Notes under the pieces: model-generated | Seen by the model: the letters and a program-made list of their open reading frames with translations, nothing else | What the model was told of the DNA's origin: nothing | Database searches by the model: none | NCBI RefSeq assembly: GCF_022811685.1 | Contig: NZ_CP094532.1 | Coordinates: 124,001-188,000 of the forward strand | Reading direction: 5' to 3' | DNA from: Chryseobacterium suipulveris | GTDB lineage: Bacteria > Bacteroidota > Bacteroidia > Flavobacteriales > Weeksellaceae | Length of the DNA stretch: 64,000 bases | Shown: positions 8,203 to 16,965 of the stretch, piece after piece | Numbering within the stretch: position 1 is the stretch's first letter | How the letters are laid out: each line of letters opens with the position of its first letter | Translations under genes and position numbers: made by a program

Positions 8203-8664
8203 TCAGTCTTCCTCGATTACAATTTCGTCCTGCTTGAAATTGCATTTCAGTTTGAAGGGAATCGGCTCGTCGGAACCTGTGTAGAAATCGTCGATATTTC
8301 CTTTCCAGGAAAGCTGCAGCTCGCCGTTTTCATCATTTTCAAAGGTGAGTTCGCTGTCGTAAAGATAGGCGTCTTCATCATCGAAAACGTCAACATCGGT
8401 ATAGGTTTCTTCTTCCGAATCATTGATTGTGAAAGTCTTTCCTGCAATCTCGGCATCATCAATCGGGAAATCGAAAACGTTCAGCGAGATTTGCGGAAAG
8501 TTGTAATGCAGCGAGTCGTCATCCACGTGATCCAGCGAATCATCGGTGATGACCTCTACCTCGAGAAAATGTTGCTTATTGCTGTAAACCGCTTTGCAGT
8601 AAGTGCTTTTGATGTTGTATTTAAGGGTTTCTTCGGGGTGATAGATTTTTAAAATCCCTTTCAT
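8203..8664 (-). CDS. Hypothetical acidic protein
   Basis: The start at ATG 8664 (MKGILKIYHPEET) is preferred. The longer frame from 8793 crosses an AT-rich region with improbable composition. The 153-residue product has no signal peptide or membrane helix and is very rich in Asp and Glu, including runs such as DDSLDHVDDDS and DVDVFDDEDAYLYDSE. It ends QDEIVIEED. Alternating beta-type strands are suggested. I do not recognise a family. It is probably cytosolic and could bind cations or mimic DNA charge, but that is only inference. It stands alone between exbB and a divergent peptidase gene. Confidence 0.65.
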   Translation of the reverse strand: MKGILKIYHPEETLKYNIKSTYCKAVYSNKQHFLEVEVITDDSLDHVDDDSLHYNFPQISLNVFDFPIDDAEIAGKTFTINDSEEETYTDVDVFDDEDAYLYDSELTFENDENGELQLSWKGNIDDFYTGSDEPIPFKLKCNFKQDEIVIEED

Positions 8665-9004
8665 TTCTTCAGAAAAAAGTGTGTTAAATGTTTGATAATT
8701 AAACTGGTTGAACAAAGATAGAAAATAGATTGAAAGTGAAAAATTTTTTTGGTTTTTTTTCGTTTCAACGTTCGCTGCGTAAAGTGAACACATTGAATTT
8801 CTAAAACCACAAAAGGAGCAAAAGACTTATTCTTAAAAATTGTGTTTTAAGAGCAGCGCATTATCTGCATAGTAGAAACAAAAGAAAAAAGCGAAGATTT
8901 TTTTTGAACTTTTACTTGTTTTTTTTTTTGTTAAGATTATGATGCATAAGAACAAACCGATATCTCGAAACTTTATTTTAATTTAGCACTTCAAAATTTC
9001 TACA

Positions 9005-10801
9005 ATGAGAAACACTGCTCTGAAAAATATCGTTATTCTGTTTGTTGCCGTGCTTTTTGTGATGGGCTGTAAGAAATCTGATTCGCCGCTCACCAAGGTA
9101 ACACCTGTGGAACTGGATTCGATCGCGTCAAACTATTACGAACAATACCTGAAACTTTATCCGCTCGAAGCTACTGCTCAAGGTGATTTGAGGTATAATG
9201 ACCAGTTGCCGATCAATATTGACAAGGATTTTATTTCGGGTGAAATCAGCTTTTACAATTCTGTTCAGAACCAGCTGAAAAAGGTGGACTACAAATCACT
9301 CAGCGACGACCAGAAAACGGTTTACGACGTTTTAGACTATAATTTAAAGGATAAGATCGAGCGCTATGCTTATCATCCTGAATATATTCCGTTCACGCAG
9401 TTTGGCGGTTTGCCTCTGGATTTTCCTTTGTTGGGAAGCGGAAAGGGAAGTCAGCCCTTTAAAACCGAAAAAGATTATGACGACTGGCTGAAAAGAGTTG
9501 AAAAATTCCCAGACTGGATGGATGCCGCGATTGAAAACTTCCGCGAGGGAATGAAGGCGCAATATGTTTTGCCAAAGAAACTGGTGGTGAAAATGATTCC
9601 CCAAATGAAGGCGGATGAAATCACAACTGCCGATTTCGAGAAAAATATTTTCTACGGACCGATCAAGAATTTCCCCAAAAACTTTACTGCCGCTCAAAAA
9701 GATAAGTTCAAGGTTTTGTATAAAGACATGATTTCCAAGAAGATTATTCCGAGTTATACGAAAATGGGTAATTTCCTTGAGACCGAATATCTCCCGAAAG
9801 CGAGAGAATCCGATGGAATTAATGCCTTACCAAAAGGAAACGAGGTCTATAAATACTACGTGAACAGCTGGACTACCACAGGAAAAACCCCTGAAGAAAT
9901 CAACCAAATTGGATTGCAGCAGGTTGCAGGTTTAAGGAATGAAATGGAAAAAGTGAAACAGCAGGTTGGTTTCAACGGAACTTTGGAACAGTTTATTACT
10001 CACGTAAAAGAAGATCCGAAGGCGATGCCCTACAAAACCAGCAAAGAAGTTTTGGATGCGTTTAATGCGATTCTCAAGAAAATTACGCCCACTTTGAAAA
10101 CGATGTTTACGGTGACGCCGAAAACGCCTTTCGAAATCCGCCAAACGGAGAAATTCCGTGAAGCGACCGCAAGTGCGGAATACGTGGTAGGAACTCCCGA
10201 CGGAAAAAGACCAGGGATTTTCTACATTCCGCTCCCAAATCCTCAGAAATTTAATGTAACCTCTGGAATGGAGTCGCTGTTTCTGCACGAGGCAATTCCC
10301 GGCCATCATTATCAGATTTCCCTGCAACAGGAAAATACCGCGCTTCCTAAATTTATGCGTTTCGGCTGGTTCGGTGCGTACGGTGAAGGTTGGGCTTTGT
10401 ATTGCGAATCGCTCGGAAAAGAATTCGGACTATACACCGATCCTTACCAAAAAATGGGATCTCTGAGCGATGAAATGTTGCGCGCAGTGCGACTTGTTGT
10501 CGATACCGGAATCCACACAGGAAAAATGACGAGGGAAGAAGCCATCCAATACTTTATGAGCAATATTGCCTATGACGAAGCTGCCGCAACTGCCGAGATC
10601 GAGCGTTATATGGCGATGCCGGGACAAGCGTTGAGCTACAAAATCGGTGCGCTGAAAATTCGTGAGCTCCGCGACAAGTATCAGAAACAGCTGGGATCGA
10701 AATTCAGTTTGGCAAAATTCCATGACGAACTTTTGAATCAGGGATGCCTTCCTTTGGATGTTCTTGACCGAAAAATGGAAAACTGGGCGAAAAGGCAGTA
10801 A
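9005..10801 (+). CDS. DUF885 family lipoprotein, zinc-peptidase-like
   Basis: A 598-residue exported protein. The N-terminal signal ends in a lipobox (FVMGCKK, Cys22), so it is likely a lipoprotein. The DUF885 core is recognised by HEAIPGHHYQ near residue 430, a zinc-binding HExxxGHH-type motif. A downstream Glu-rich stretch (YGEGWALYCE) probably supplies the third ligand. DUF885 proteins are thought to be metal-dependent peptidases; the substrate is unknown. It is monocistronic, divergent from the acidic hypothetical gene. Confidence 0.88.
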   Translation: MRNTALKNIVILFVAVLFVMGCKKSDSPLTKVTPVELDSIASNYYEQYLKLYPLEATAQGDLRYNDQLPINIDKDFISGEISFYNSVQNQLKKVDYKSLSDDQKTVYDVLDYNLKDKIERYAYHPEYIPFTQFGGLPLDFPLLGSGKGSQPFKTEKDYDDWLKRVEKFPDWMDAAIENFREGMKAQYVLPKKLVVKMIPQMKADEITTADFEKNIFYGPIKNFPKNFTAAQKDKFKVLYKDMISKKIIPSYTKMGNFLETEYLPKARESDGINALPKGNEVYKYYVNSWTTTGKTPEEINQIGLQQVAGLRNEMEKVKQQVGFNGTLEQFITHVKEDPKAMPYKTSKEVLDAFNAILKKITPTLKTMFTVTPKTPFEIRQTEKFREATASAEYVVGTPDGKRPGIFYIPLPNPQKFNVTSGMESLFLHEAIPGHHYQISLQQENTALPKFMRFGWFGAYGEGWALYCESLGKEFGLYTDPYQKMGSLSDEMLRAVRLVVDTGIHTGKMTREEAIQYFMSNIAYDEAAATAEIERYMAMPGQALSYKIGALKIRELRDKYQKQLGSKFSLAKFHDELLNQGCLPLDVLDRKMENWAKRQ

Positions 10802-11056
10802 CGGTTTTTTTTAAGCTTTTATACGATCTGTTTCCTTTTGATAATAAAAAATTATCATAGGTTTTATTTTTAAATATTAACCAAATTTAATTTATGGTTA
10901 AAATATTGTCAACAACTTCGCAAAATTTTGTTGGTTGTATAAGTTTTTTCATTACCTTTACTCTCGTTAAAAACCAACACAATTCGAACATATGTTAGAA
11001 GTTTGAATTTGTGGAGGTATGCAATTGTTTTCTTGAAAAACAAGACAAAAAAAACT

Positions 11057-11416
11057 ATGGAAATATTGGTGATTGATGACAACAGAGAAATCTGTGAGCT
11101 CATTCGAAACATTCTGCTCGCTGAAGATTACTCGGTGCAGTCGTGCTGTACTCCGGAGGAATTTGAGGACGCGCTTAGAGACGACAAACCGCAGCTCATC
11201 ATTACCGATATGCTGATGTCGGGTTTCGACGGGCGTACTTTGGCGAAAAGCATCAAGGCAAATCCCAACACTTCCCATATTAAAATTATGCTGATGTCTG
11301 CTCATCCCGATGCCGCGAATTTCTGGGAGACAACCAGAGTGGATGCATTTCTCGCAAAACCTTTCGAAATTGATGATTTGGTTGAGAAGGTTGATCATTT
11401 ATTGCGAACCAGTTAG
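11057..11416 (+). CDS. Single-domain response regulator (receiver only)
   Basis: The start at ATG 11057 gives MEILVIDDNR, with the acidic pair at 7-8 at the correct place. The 119-residue protein is just a CheY-like receiver: phospho-acceptor Asp51 (LIITDMLMSG), Ser81 (MLMSAH) and Lys101 (FLAKPF). There is no output domain and no histidine kinase nearby, so it must act through protein contact or a phosphorelay. Its stop overlaps the convergent nth stop by 3 bp. An inverted repeat (TGTTGGTT...AACCAACA) lies upstream. Confidence 0.88.
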   Translation: MEILVIDDNREICELIRNILLAEDYSVQSCCTPEEFEDALRDDKPQLIITDMLMSGFDGRTLAKSIKANPNTSHIKIMLMSAHPDAANFWETTRVDAFLAKPFEIDDLVEKVDHLLRTS

Positions 11417-12033
11417 CGGTCGAAAAGCATTTTGGTAAGAAAATCTTTTTCGCCGTTTCCCCTTGCTGGTGAATATTCCCGTCCGTAAAAAATAATCTGC
11501 AGATGTACCTTGTTCCAAGTGTGTTCGGGGAAAAGTTTCTTGGCGTCATTTTCAGTTTGCACCACATTTTTTCCCTCTGTAAGTTTCCATTGCTTCATTA
11601 GTCGGTGAATGTGCGTATCGACGGGAAATGCAGGGAATCCAAACGCCTGACTCATCACGACCGATGCAGTTTTATGACCAACTCCGGGAAGCGCTTCCAG
11701 TTCTTCGAAAGTTTGTGGTACAATTCCGTCGTGCCTTTCGAGAAGCAGTTCCGACATTCTTTTCAGATTTTTTGCTTTCTGGTTGGTTAAGCCGATTTCC
11801 TTGATCAGTTCGCGGATTTCCTCAAATTCAAGTTGCGCCATTTTTTCGGGAGTGTCTGCAGCTTCGAAAAGTTTTGGGGTGATCTGGTTCACTTTCTTGT
11901 CGGTGGTTTGAGCAGAAAGCGCCACTGCGACGAGTAGGGTAAACGGATCTTTGTGGTCAAGCGGAATCGGAGTTTCGGGATACAGTTTTTCCAGCTCCTG
12001 AAGAATAATTTCCGCTCTTTGTTTTTTGGTCAT
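11413..12033 (-). CDS. nth: Endonuclease III-like DNA glycosylase lacking the Fe-S cysteines
   Basis: The start at ATG 12033 (MTKKQRAEII) is the usual Nth opening; product 206 residues. It removes oxidised pyrimidines and cleaves at abasic sites. The helix-hairpin-helix is LEALPGVGHKTASVV with catalytic Lys121, and the catalytic Asp139 lies in PVDTHIHRL. Unlike the E. coli enzyme, the C-terminus (IIFYGREYSPARGNGEKDF) has no cysteines where the C-x6-C-x2-C-x5-C iron-sulfur loop should be. It is convergent with the receiver gene and divergent from bcp. Confidence 0.9.
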   Translation of the reverse strand: MTKKQRAEIILQELEKLYPETPIPLDHKDPFTLLVAVALSAQTTDKKVNQITPKLFEAADTPEKMAQLEFEEIRELIKEIGLTNQKAKNLKRMSELLLERHDGIVPQTFEELEALPGVGHKTASVVMSQAFGFPAFPVDTHIHRLMKQWKLTEGKNVVQTENDAKKLFPEHTWNKVHLQIIFYGREYSPARGNGEKDFLTKMLFDR

Positions 12034-12065
12034 TTTAAAAGTAACTTTACACAAAATTAAGAAAT

Positions 12066-12521
12066 ATGCTTAAAGTCGGCGACCAACTCCCGGAATTCGA
12101 ATTGCTCAACCAAGATGGAGAACCTGTGAAATCATCGAAATTTATAGGTAAGAAATTAGTGGTTTTCTTTTATCCGAAAGCAAACACACCCACCTGTACC
12201 GTTGAAGCGTGCAATCTCAACGACCATATTTCGAAACTGAAGAAGGAGGGATTTCAGTTGGTTGGGATTTCAGCGGATTCGGTAAAAAGACAGAAAGGTT
12301 TCCACGAAAAGTTTGGATTCAGGTACGACTTGCTCTCGGATGAAAACCACGATGTCTTAAATAAATTCGGAGTGTGGCAGGAAAAGAAAACTTTCGGCAA
12401 AACCTATATGGGAATCGTTCGCACTACTTTTCTTTTTGATGAAAACGGAATTTGCACGAGAGTTATTTCTGATGTGAAATCAAAGATAGCCGCAGAACAA
12501 ATTTTGGAAAATGTACACTGA
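12066..12521 (+). CDS. bcp: Thioredoxin-dependent thiol peroxidase (Bcp/PrxQ)
   Basis: A 151-residue cytosolic peroxiredoxin that reduces hydroperoxides using thioredoxin. It has FFYPKANTPTCTVEACN with peroxidatic Cys44 and resolving Cys49 five residues on, the atypical 2-Cys PrxQ pattern. KTYMGIVRTTFLFDENG near the C-terminus completes the fold. It is divergent from nth; a TAACTTTA box about 20 bp upstream is a plausible promoter. Confidence 0.93.
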   Translation: MLKVGDQLPEFELLNQDGEPVKSSKFIGKKLVVFFYPKANTPTCTVEACNLNDHISKLKKEGFQLVGISADSVKRQKGFHEKFGFRYDLLSDENHDVLNKFGVWQEKKTFGKTYMGIVRTTFLFDENGICTRVISDVKSKIAAEQILENVH

Positions 12522-12529
12522 TTTTATGT

Positions 12530-12589
12530 GCCACGAATGCACGAATAATTTTTTGTGAATTAACTCCGTCGAATCTTCGATTTCGTGGC
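12530..12589. repeat. GCCACGAATGCACGAAT inverted repeat element
   Basis: GCCACGAATGCACGAAT at 12530-12546 is partly complementary to CGATTTCGTGGC ending at 12589. The reverse-complement word ATTCGTGCATTCGTGGC recurs at 59180-59196. It lies just after bcp and could form a long hairpin terminator. Confidence 0.55.
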
Positions 12590-12836
12590 AAATCATTCTG
12601 CGCAACCACCGAAATCTGCGAGAATAATAAACCGCAAAGAATTATTTGAATTTTTCTTTTTCTTAAGATGGCAAAGTCTAATCCGCTAAAGCGAATTGAT
12701 GAACCAGTCGCTTATTCAGCGGATCTATCCGTAATCTTTGACTAACTCAAATTTGCGTGTTGAAAGAAAATCTTTGCGGTAATTCTTAGAAAACCATTCT
12801 TACATTGACTCCGTCGAATCTTCGATTTCGTGGCAA
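12563..12836. repeat. 29-bp perfect direct repeat flanking a CCGCAAAG inverted-repeat element
   Basis: The same 29 bases, starting ACTCCGTCGAATCTTCGATT, occur at 12563-12591 and 12808-12836. Between them ACCGCAAAGA (12630-12639) pairs with TCTTTGCGGT (12771-12780). The inside contains GGCAAAGTCTAATCCGC and GCGAATTGATGAA. The whole 316-bp bcp-sufS gap is filled by these elements; no gene is seen. Confidence 0.7.
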
Positions 12837-12837
12837 C

Positions 12838-14058
12838 CTATGAAAGCATTCTTTTCGCTTTTCTCACACCTTCCGCCAAAACATCAATTTCCTCAAAAGT
12901 ATTATATACCGCAAAACTCGCCCGAACCGTTCCCGCAATATTGAAGAAATTCATAATCGGCTGCGTGCAGTGGTGACCTGTTCGCACGGCGATTCCCAAT
13001 TTGTCGAGAATCATCCCTACATCAGACGAAATCCCAATTCCTTCAAGGTTAAAGGAAACAACGCCCGTTCTTTTTGCTTTTTCGCCGTAGATTCTCAAAC
13101 CCTCAATTTCCAGTAGTTTTTGTTGGGCATAATCCAACAAGGCGTTTTCGTGGTGCTGAATCTGTTCCTGTCCGATCTTTTCCATAAAATCAACTGCAGC
13201 TCCCAACGCGATATTTCCGCCAACGTTCGGAGTTCCTGCTTCAAACTTAAAAGGCAGATCTGCATAAGTCGTTTTTTCGAAAGTACAGGTTGCAATCATT
13301 TCTCCGCCGCCATGGAAGGGTTGGATTTTTCTTAGGATTTCTTCCTTTCCATACAGAATCCCAGTTCCCATCGGTGCATACATTTTGTGTCCCGAGAACA
13401 CGAAGAAATCACAATCCATTTTTTGGACGTCGATTTTCATGTGGGGAACCGACTGCGCTCCGTCGATCACGACCAAAGCGTCGGAATTTTTTCTGACTTT
13501 CGAAATAATCTCTTCAATCGGATTCACCACTCCCAAAGCGTTGGAAACCTGGTTCACAGAAACAATTTTGGTTTTTTCGTTCAGGTTTTTATCTAGAAAG
13601 TCGAGTTGCAGAATTCCGTTTTCGTCCATTGGGATTACCTTCAGTTTCGCACCAGTTCTTTCGCAGAGCATTTGCCAAGGAACGATGTTCGAGTGGTGTT
13701 CCAAATGAGAGATGATGATTTCGTCGTTTTTTTTAACCAAATTCGTCAAAGAGTAGGCGATGAGGTTCAAACCTTCGGTTGTTCCTTTGGTAAAGATAAT
13801 CTCGTAATCATTTTTGGCATTGACAAACCTTTGGATTTTTCTTCTGGAAACTTCCATTTCCTCTGTTGCCAACTGGCTCAAAGTATGGATTCCGCGGTGA
13901 ACATTGGCGTTGATTTCTGTGTAATATTTCATCCAGCTTTCAAAAACCGAAACAGGTTTCTGCGATGTCGCTCCATTGTCGAGGTAGATCAGAGGTTTTC
14001 CGTTGACGGTTTGGTTGAGGATTGGGAATTGGCTGCGAATATTTTGTAGGTCGAACAT
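12838..14058 (-). CDS. sufS: Cysteine desulfurase SufS
   Basis: A 406-residue PLP enzyme that takes sulfur from cysteine for Fe-S cluster assembly. HLEHHSNIVPW is near 118-128. IDGAQSVPHM precedes the Schiff-base Lys225 in FSGHKMYAP. The persulfide-forming Cys364 lies in RTGHHCTQP, the group II (SufS) arrangement. It is not next to other suf genes here; sufD lies 50 kb away at the right edge. A TAAATTTG box at 14079-14086 is 21 bp ahead of the start. Confidence 0.94.
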   Translation of the reverse strand: MFDLQNIRSQFPILNQTVNGKPLIYLDNGATSQKPVSVFESWMKYYTEINANVHRGIHTLSQLATEEMEVSRRKIQRFVNAKNDYEIIFTKGTTEGLNLIAYSLTNLVKKNDEIIISHLEHHSNIVPWQMLCERTGAKLKVIPMDENGILQLDFLDKNLNEKTKIVSVNQVSNALGVVNPIEEIISKVRKNSDALVVIDGAQSVPHMKIDVQKMDCDFFVFSGHKMYAPMGTGILYGKEEILRKIQPFHGGGEMIATCTFEKTTYADLPFKFEAGTPNVGGNIALGAAVDFMEKIGQEQIQHHENALLDYAQQKLLEIEGLRIYGEKAKRTGVVSFNLEGIGISSDVGMILDKLGIAVRTGHHCTQPIMNFFNIAGTVRASFAVYNTFEEIDVLAEGVRKAKRMLS

Positions 14059-14078
14059 TTCTCTTATTTAGAATGGTT

Positions 14079-14086
14079 CAAATTTA
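14079..14086 (-). promoter_or_regulatory. -7 box of sufS promoter
   Basis: TAAATTTG on the minus strand is an exact TAnnTTTG match, 20 bp before the sufS ATG. Confidence 0.55.
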
Positions 14087-14177
14087 CAAAATTAAAAATT
14101 GAATTGCCATTGTTGTTTTTGGTTTTGAAATAACAAAGGAAGTTGGACGATGATACTTTGTTTTTATTGTAATATTT

Positions 14178-14340
14178 ACCGCAAAGATTTACACCTATAC
14201 TTATATATTAAGGAGGCAAAGTTCTATTCGCAGCCGCGAATTGATGAAGCGTGGAAAGAGCACGCTTCATAAAATCTGCTTGCAGATTAATTCGTTGCTA
14301 ACTTAATAGTGGGAAGTATAGCATATAAATCTTTGCGATT
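14178..14340. repeat. CCGCAAAG inverted-repeat element, second copy
   Basis: ACCGCAAAGATTTA at 14178-14191 pairs with TAAATCTTTGCGATT ending at 14340. The interior shares GGCAAAGT...TTCGC and GCGAATTGATGAAGC with the element at 12630-12780, so the two are homologous. It also holds a short palindrome AAGCGTG...CACGCTT. Confidence 0.65.
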
Positions 14341-14412
14341 ATTTTAAATGTCTTAATTTTAGATTTGAAAAATACTTATTCAGAATGCCTCAAAATTATC
14401 TTTAAAAAATAA

Positions 14413-14617
14413 ATGACAGAAAACGAACTTTCATATCTGATAATTGGAGCAGCAATCGAGGTTCATAGAAAATAAAGCGGTAACGGAAGTGCATTCGATT
14501 GATTTTCTGTGTGTTAAAACCTATCTGAAATTGTCAGGAATGAAATTGGGACTTCTCATCAATTTCAACACTCCACTTCTTAAAGATGGGATTCATCGAA
14601 TCGTCAATAATCTGTAA
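14413..14617 (+). pseudogene. GxxExxY family protein, internally deleted
   Basis: ATG 14413 begins MTENELSYLIIGAAIEVHRK, the conserved GxxExxY opening, then hits TAA at 14473. In another frame the sequence continues AVTEVHS, then TYLKLSGMKLGLLINFN and LLKDGIHRIVNNL to TAA at 14615, the family's C-terminus. About half of the roughly 125-residue protein is missing. The spacer between sufS and the serine hydrolase contains this remnant and the CCGCAAAG element and no other gene. Confidence 0.85.
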
Positions 14618-14679
14618 ACTTCTTAATTTCTTCAGTTAGAAAAAAGAGTAATTTCTACCGCAAAAATTTTTTTACATCA

Positions 14680-15816
14680 TCAATAATTCTTCCCCACCTC
14701 ATCAACAATAAATCCCACCTGAACTGGTCTTCCTTTTGCGTCTTTCGGCTGGTTTTTGTAGGTTCCTGTTCGCACGATGACCATTTGTTTTTCGGGAACG
14801 ACGATGATGTACTGTCCATAAAGTCCCCAAAAATAGTAGTGTTTCACCACCGCATCATTGTTGATCCAAAGTCCCATTCCGTAAGCTCCGTTTGAAAGCT
14901 TGGTCGGAGTTTGCATCGCAGTCAGGAAGTTTGGATTGATCACCTGGCTTTCGCCCGATTTTCCGTTATCGAGGAACAGTTGCCCAAGTTTTGCAAAGTC
15001 CCGCGAGTTCGACTGGATGCAGCAAAAAGTTTTCTCCATTCCGTTGTCGTCTTTGGTCCACTCTGCGTTTTGCTCCATTCCGAGCGGTTTCCAGAGTTTT
15101 TCTGAAGCATATTCGGCGATGGGTTTGTTCACGGCTTTTCGCAACGCAAAACCCAAAAGTTGGGTACTTCCGCTTTGGTATTCGAATTTCGTTCCCGGTT
15201 TTTCCTTGAAACCGCAAAGGAAAACAGCTTCTGCCAAAGATTTTCCGTAGTACGCTTTCGCATTGGGAAGGAAAGGGTTTTTGTAGTTTTCGTCCCAGTT
15301 CAGTCCAGCTTCCATAGCCGCCAAATCGACGAGTTTCAGGTCTTTCCCGAAATCAACATTTTTATAGTTCTCGTAGAAATCAGAATATTTTTCATCAATG
15401 GACTTTATTTTTTCATCCTCAATCGCTTTTCCTGTAAGCAGCACAGTTACCGCTTTCGCCATTGAAAACGAGTTGGTTTTGGAGTTCTGGTTGTATCCGT
15501 CCCAATATTCTTCATGCAAAAGTTTTCCGTTTTTAATAATGATGAACGACGCCGTTTTTGACTTTTTTAAATCTTCAACTAAATCTTTCGGTAAAGATTT
15601 TTTGTTGTACAGTGAATCCTTTTCCCAAGGTTTCGGATTTCCTTTGACGATAAGGTTTGAAGGGAAATATTTCCCGTCATCGATCGTTGATCCCGTTTCC
15701 CCACGAAGATACGTTTCACGGATTCCCTTAAATAGATAATCGTATCTGAAAGTGTAAGCAAGTGCGATCAGCAAAGCGATTGTAGCAAGAAAACCCTTTA
15801 GAAGTTTTATGGTCAT
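14680..15816 (-). CDS. Serine hydrolase, beta-lactamase/DD-peptidase fold
   Basis: A 378-residue protein with an N-terminal hydrophobic helix (LLKGFLATIALLIALAYTF), so it is membrane-anchored or exported. The class C-type SxxK motif is SMAK with nucleophile Ser118 and Lys121. The second motif is YQS at 213-215. RTGTY near the C-terminus corresponds to the K/H-T-G strand. Such proteins act as esterases, peptidases or amidases; resistance activity cannot be inferred. It is monocistronic. Confidence 0.85.
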   Translation of the reverse strand: MTIKLLKGFLATIALLIALAYTFRYDYLFKGIRETYLRGETGSTIDDGKYFPSNLIVKGNPKPWEKDSLYNKKSLPKDLVEDLKKSKTASFIIIKNGKLLHEEYWDGYNQNSKTNSFSMAKAVTVLLTGKAIEDEKIKSIDEKYSDFYENYKNVDFGKDLKLVDLAAMEAGLNWDENYKNPFLPNAKAYYGKSLAEAVFLCGFKEKPGTKFEYQSGSTQLLGFALRKAVNKPIAEYASEKLWKPLGMEQNAEWTKDDNGMEKTFCCIQSNSRDFAKLGQLFLDNGKSGESQVINPNFLTAMQTPTKLSNGAYGMGLWINNDAVVKHYYFWGLYGQYIIVVPEKQMVIVRTGTYKNQPKDAKGRPVQVGFIVDEVGKNY

Positions 15817-15899
15817 TCAACATTAATTTTAAACAAATATAGCATTAAAAACAAATGCGTAAACAATTACTTTACGTAAATACTGTGACCTTAATGCTA

Positions 15900-16418
15900 T
15901 TAAAGATTTTCGGTTTCATAGTAAAGAAGCTCCTCTTCATCGTTTGGTAATCGGACAGTTTTTTGAAATTTCAGTCCGAGCTTTTCGATGAGTTTCTGTG
16001 AAGAGATATTTGCTTTTGTGGTAATGGCGGAAATCTTTTTTAAGCCAAACTCTTTGAATCCGATTTCCATCAGTTTTGACGCCGATTCATAACCGTAACC
16101 TTTTCCCTCAAATTCCGGCAGAAAAGAAAAACCGATATCGTGAACTTCCAATCCATCACGCTCGAAAATTCCTACGCCGCCGATTTTTTTGTTGCCATCT
16201 TTCAGAACGATGAGGTAGTTTCCAAAGCCAAGTTTTTCAAGTTGAGGAAGAAATTTTTCTGTGATATACTTTTCCGCATCGTGCACGGTTCGGATTTTTC
16301 GGTCTCCGATAAACTCAATAAACTTCGGCGAGTTGTAGAGCTCATAGATAAATTCTGCGTCGTCGGTTGACATGGGTTGCAGCAAAAGCCGTTCGGTTTC
16401 GATGGTCTGTTTTTTCAT
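15900..16418 (-). CDS. GNAT family N-acetyltransferase
   Basis: A 172-residue cytosolic protein of the RimJ/RimL-like group. It opens IETERLLLQPMSTDDAEFIYEL. The acetyl-CoA-binding segment is IGFSFLPEFEGKGYGYESA (about 95-113), followed by NISSQKLIEKLGL. The substrate is unknown. Its ATG overlaps the stop of the upstream OmdA-like gene by one base (TAATG), so the two are translationally coupled. Confidence 0.88.
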   Translation of the reverse strand: MKKQTIETERLLLQPMSTDDAEFIYELYNSPKFIEFIGDRKIRTVHDAEKYITEKFLPQLEKLGFGNYLIVLKDGNKKIGGVGIFERDGLEVHDIGFSFLPEFEGKGYGYESASKLMEIGFKEFGLKKISAITTKANISSQKLIEKLGLKFQKTVRLPNDEEELLYYETENL

Positions 16419-16894
16419 TAAATTCCTTTTTTTCCGGCGAGAATCATCTCGATCATTTTCACTTTTCTGTTTTCTCGGGTTTCAGGTTTCTTGGCTTCCT
16501 CGATCCAGCGGATGTATTCCTTTCGGTGGGTGTAGCTCATCGCGTCGAAAAGTTCTTTTGCGTCTGTGTTTTCATTAAAAACAATCTTCACGTCATCAGG
16601 AATGGTGACAATTCTTTCCTCTTTGTCTTCCCAAAGTTTCACTGAAACGGTGTCTCCGAAAGATTTTCCTAACTTTTTTCTCGCTTCCTGGGTTAAACCT
16701 AAAATATGACAATCAAAATTCATTTTTGCCAAACTTCCGCGGTATTCCACTTTACCGTCGAAAACGGCCTTGATTTTAACATGTCCTTTTTTCCCGAAGA
16801 TTTCCGGTACTGAGAATGGGAATTCCACAAAAGCGGCATTCATGGTTCCGTTTTGTAAAATTACGGCTTCGAATGAAAAATAATCCTGTGTCAT
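16418..16894 (-). CDS. DUF1905/YdeI-OmdA-like protein
   Basis: A 158-residue cytosolic protein. The first half (SFEAVILQNG...AFVEFPFSVPEIFG, VFDGKVEYRGSL) matches the DUF1905 beta-barrel. The C-terminal part (AMSYTHRKEYIRWIEEAKKPETRENR) is the helical segment of OmdA/YdeI, historically called bacteriocin-protection proteins. No molecular role is established. It is first in a two-gene operon with the GNAT gene and divergent from the META lipoprotein. Confidence 0.82.
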   Translation of the reverse strand: MTQDYFSFEAVILQNGTMNAAFVEFPFSVPEIFGKKGHVKIKAVFDGKVEYRGSLAKMNFDCHILGLTQEARKKLGKSFGDTVSVKLWEDKEERIVTIPDDVKIVFNENTDAKELFDAMSYTHRKEYIRWIEEAKKPETRENRKVKMIEMILAGKKGI

Positions 16895-16965
16895 CTCTAA
16901 CTGATTTCGATTTCAAAATTAATGATTATGGCACAGAAATGGGTGGAAGTTCAAAAATTTATTTT

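Noticed and set aside
10930..10980. TGTTGGTT...AACCAACA inverted repeat as an operator of the receiver gene
   Set aside because: The arms are only 8 bp with a long gap, no regulator is nearby and no second copy was seen; left as a note only.
13606..14049. 147-codon plus frame opposite sufS
   Set aside because: Shadow of a fully recognisable SufS coding region.
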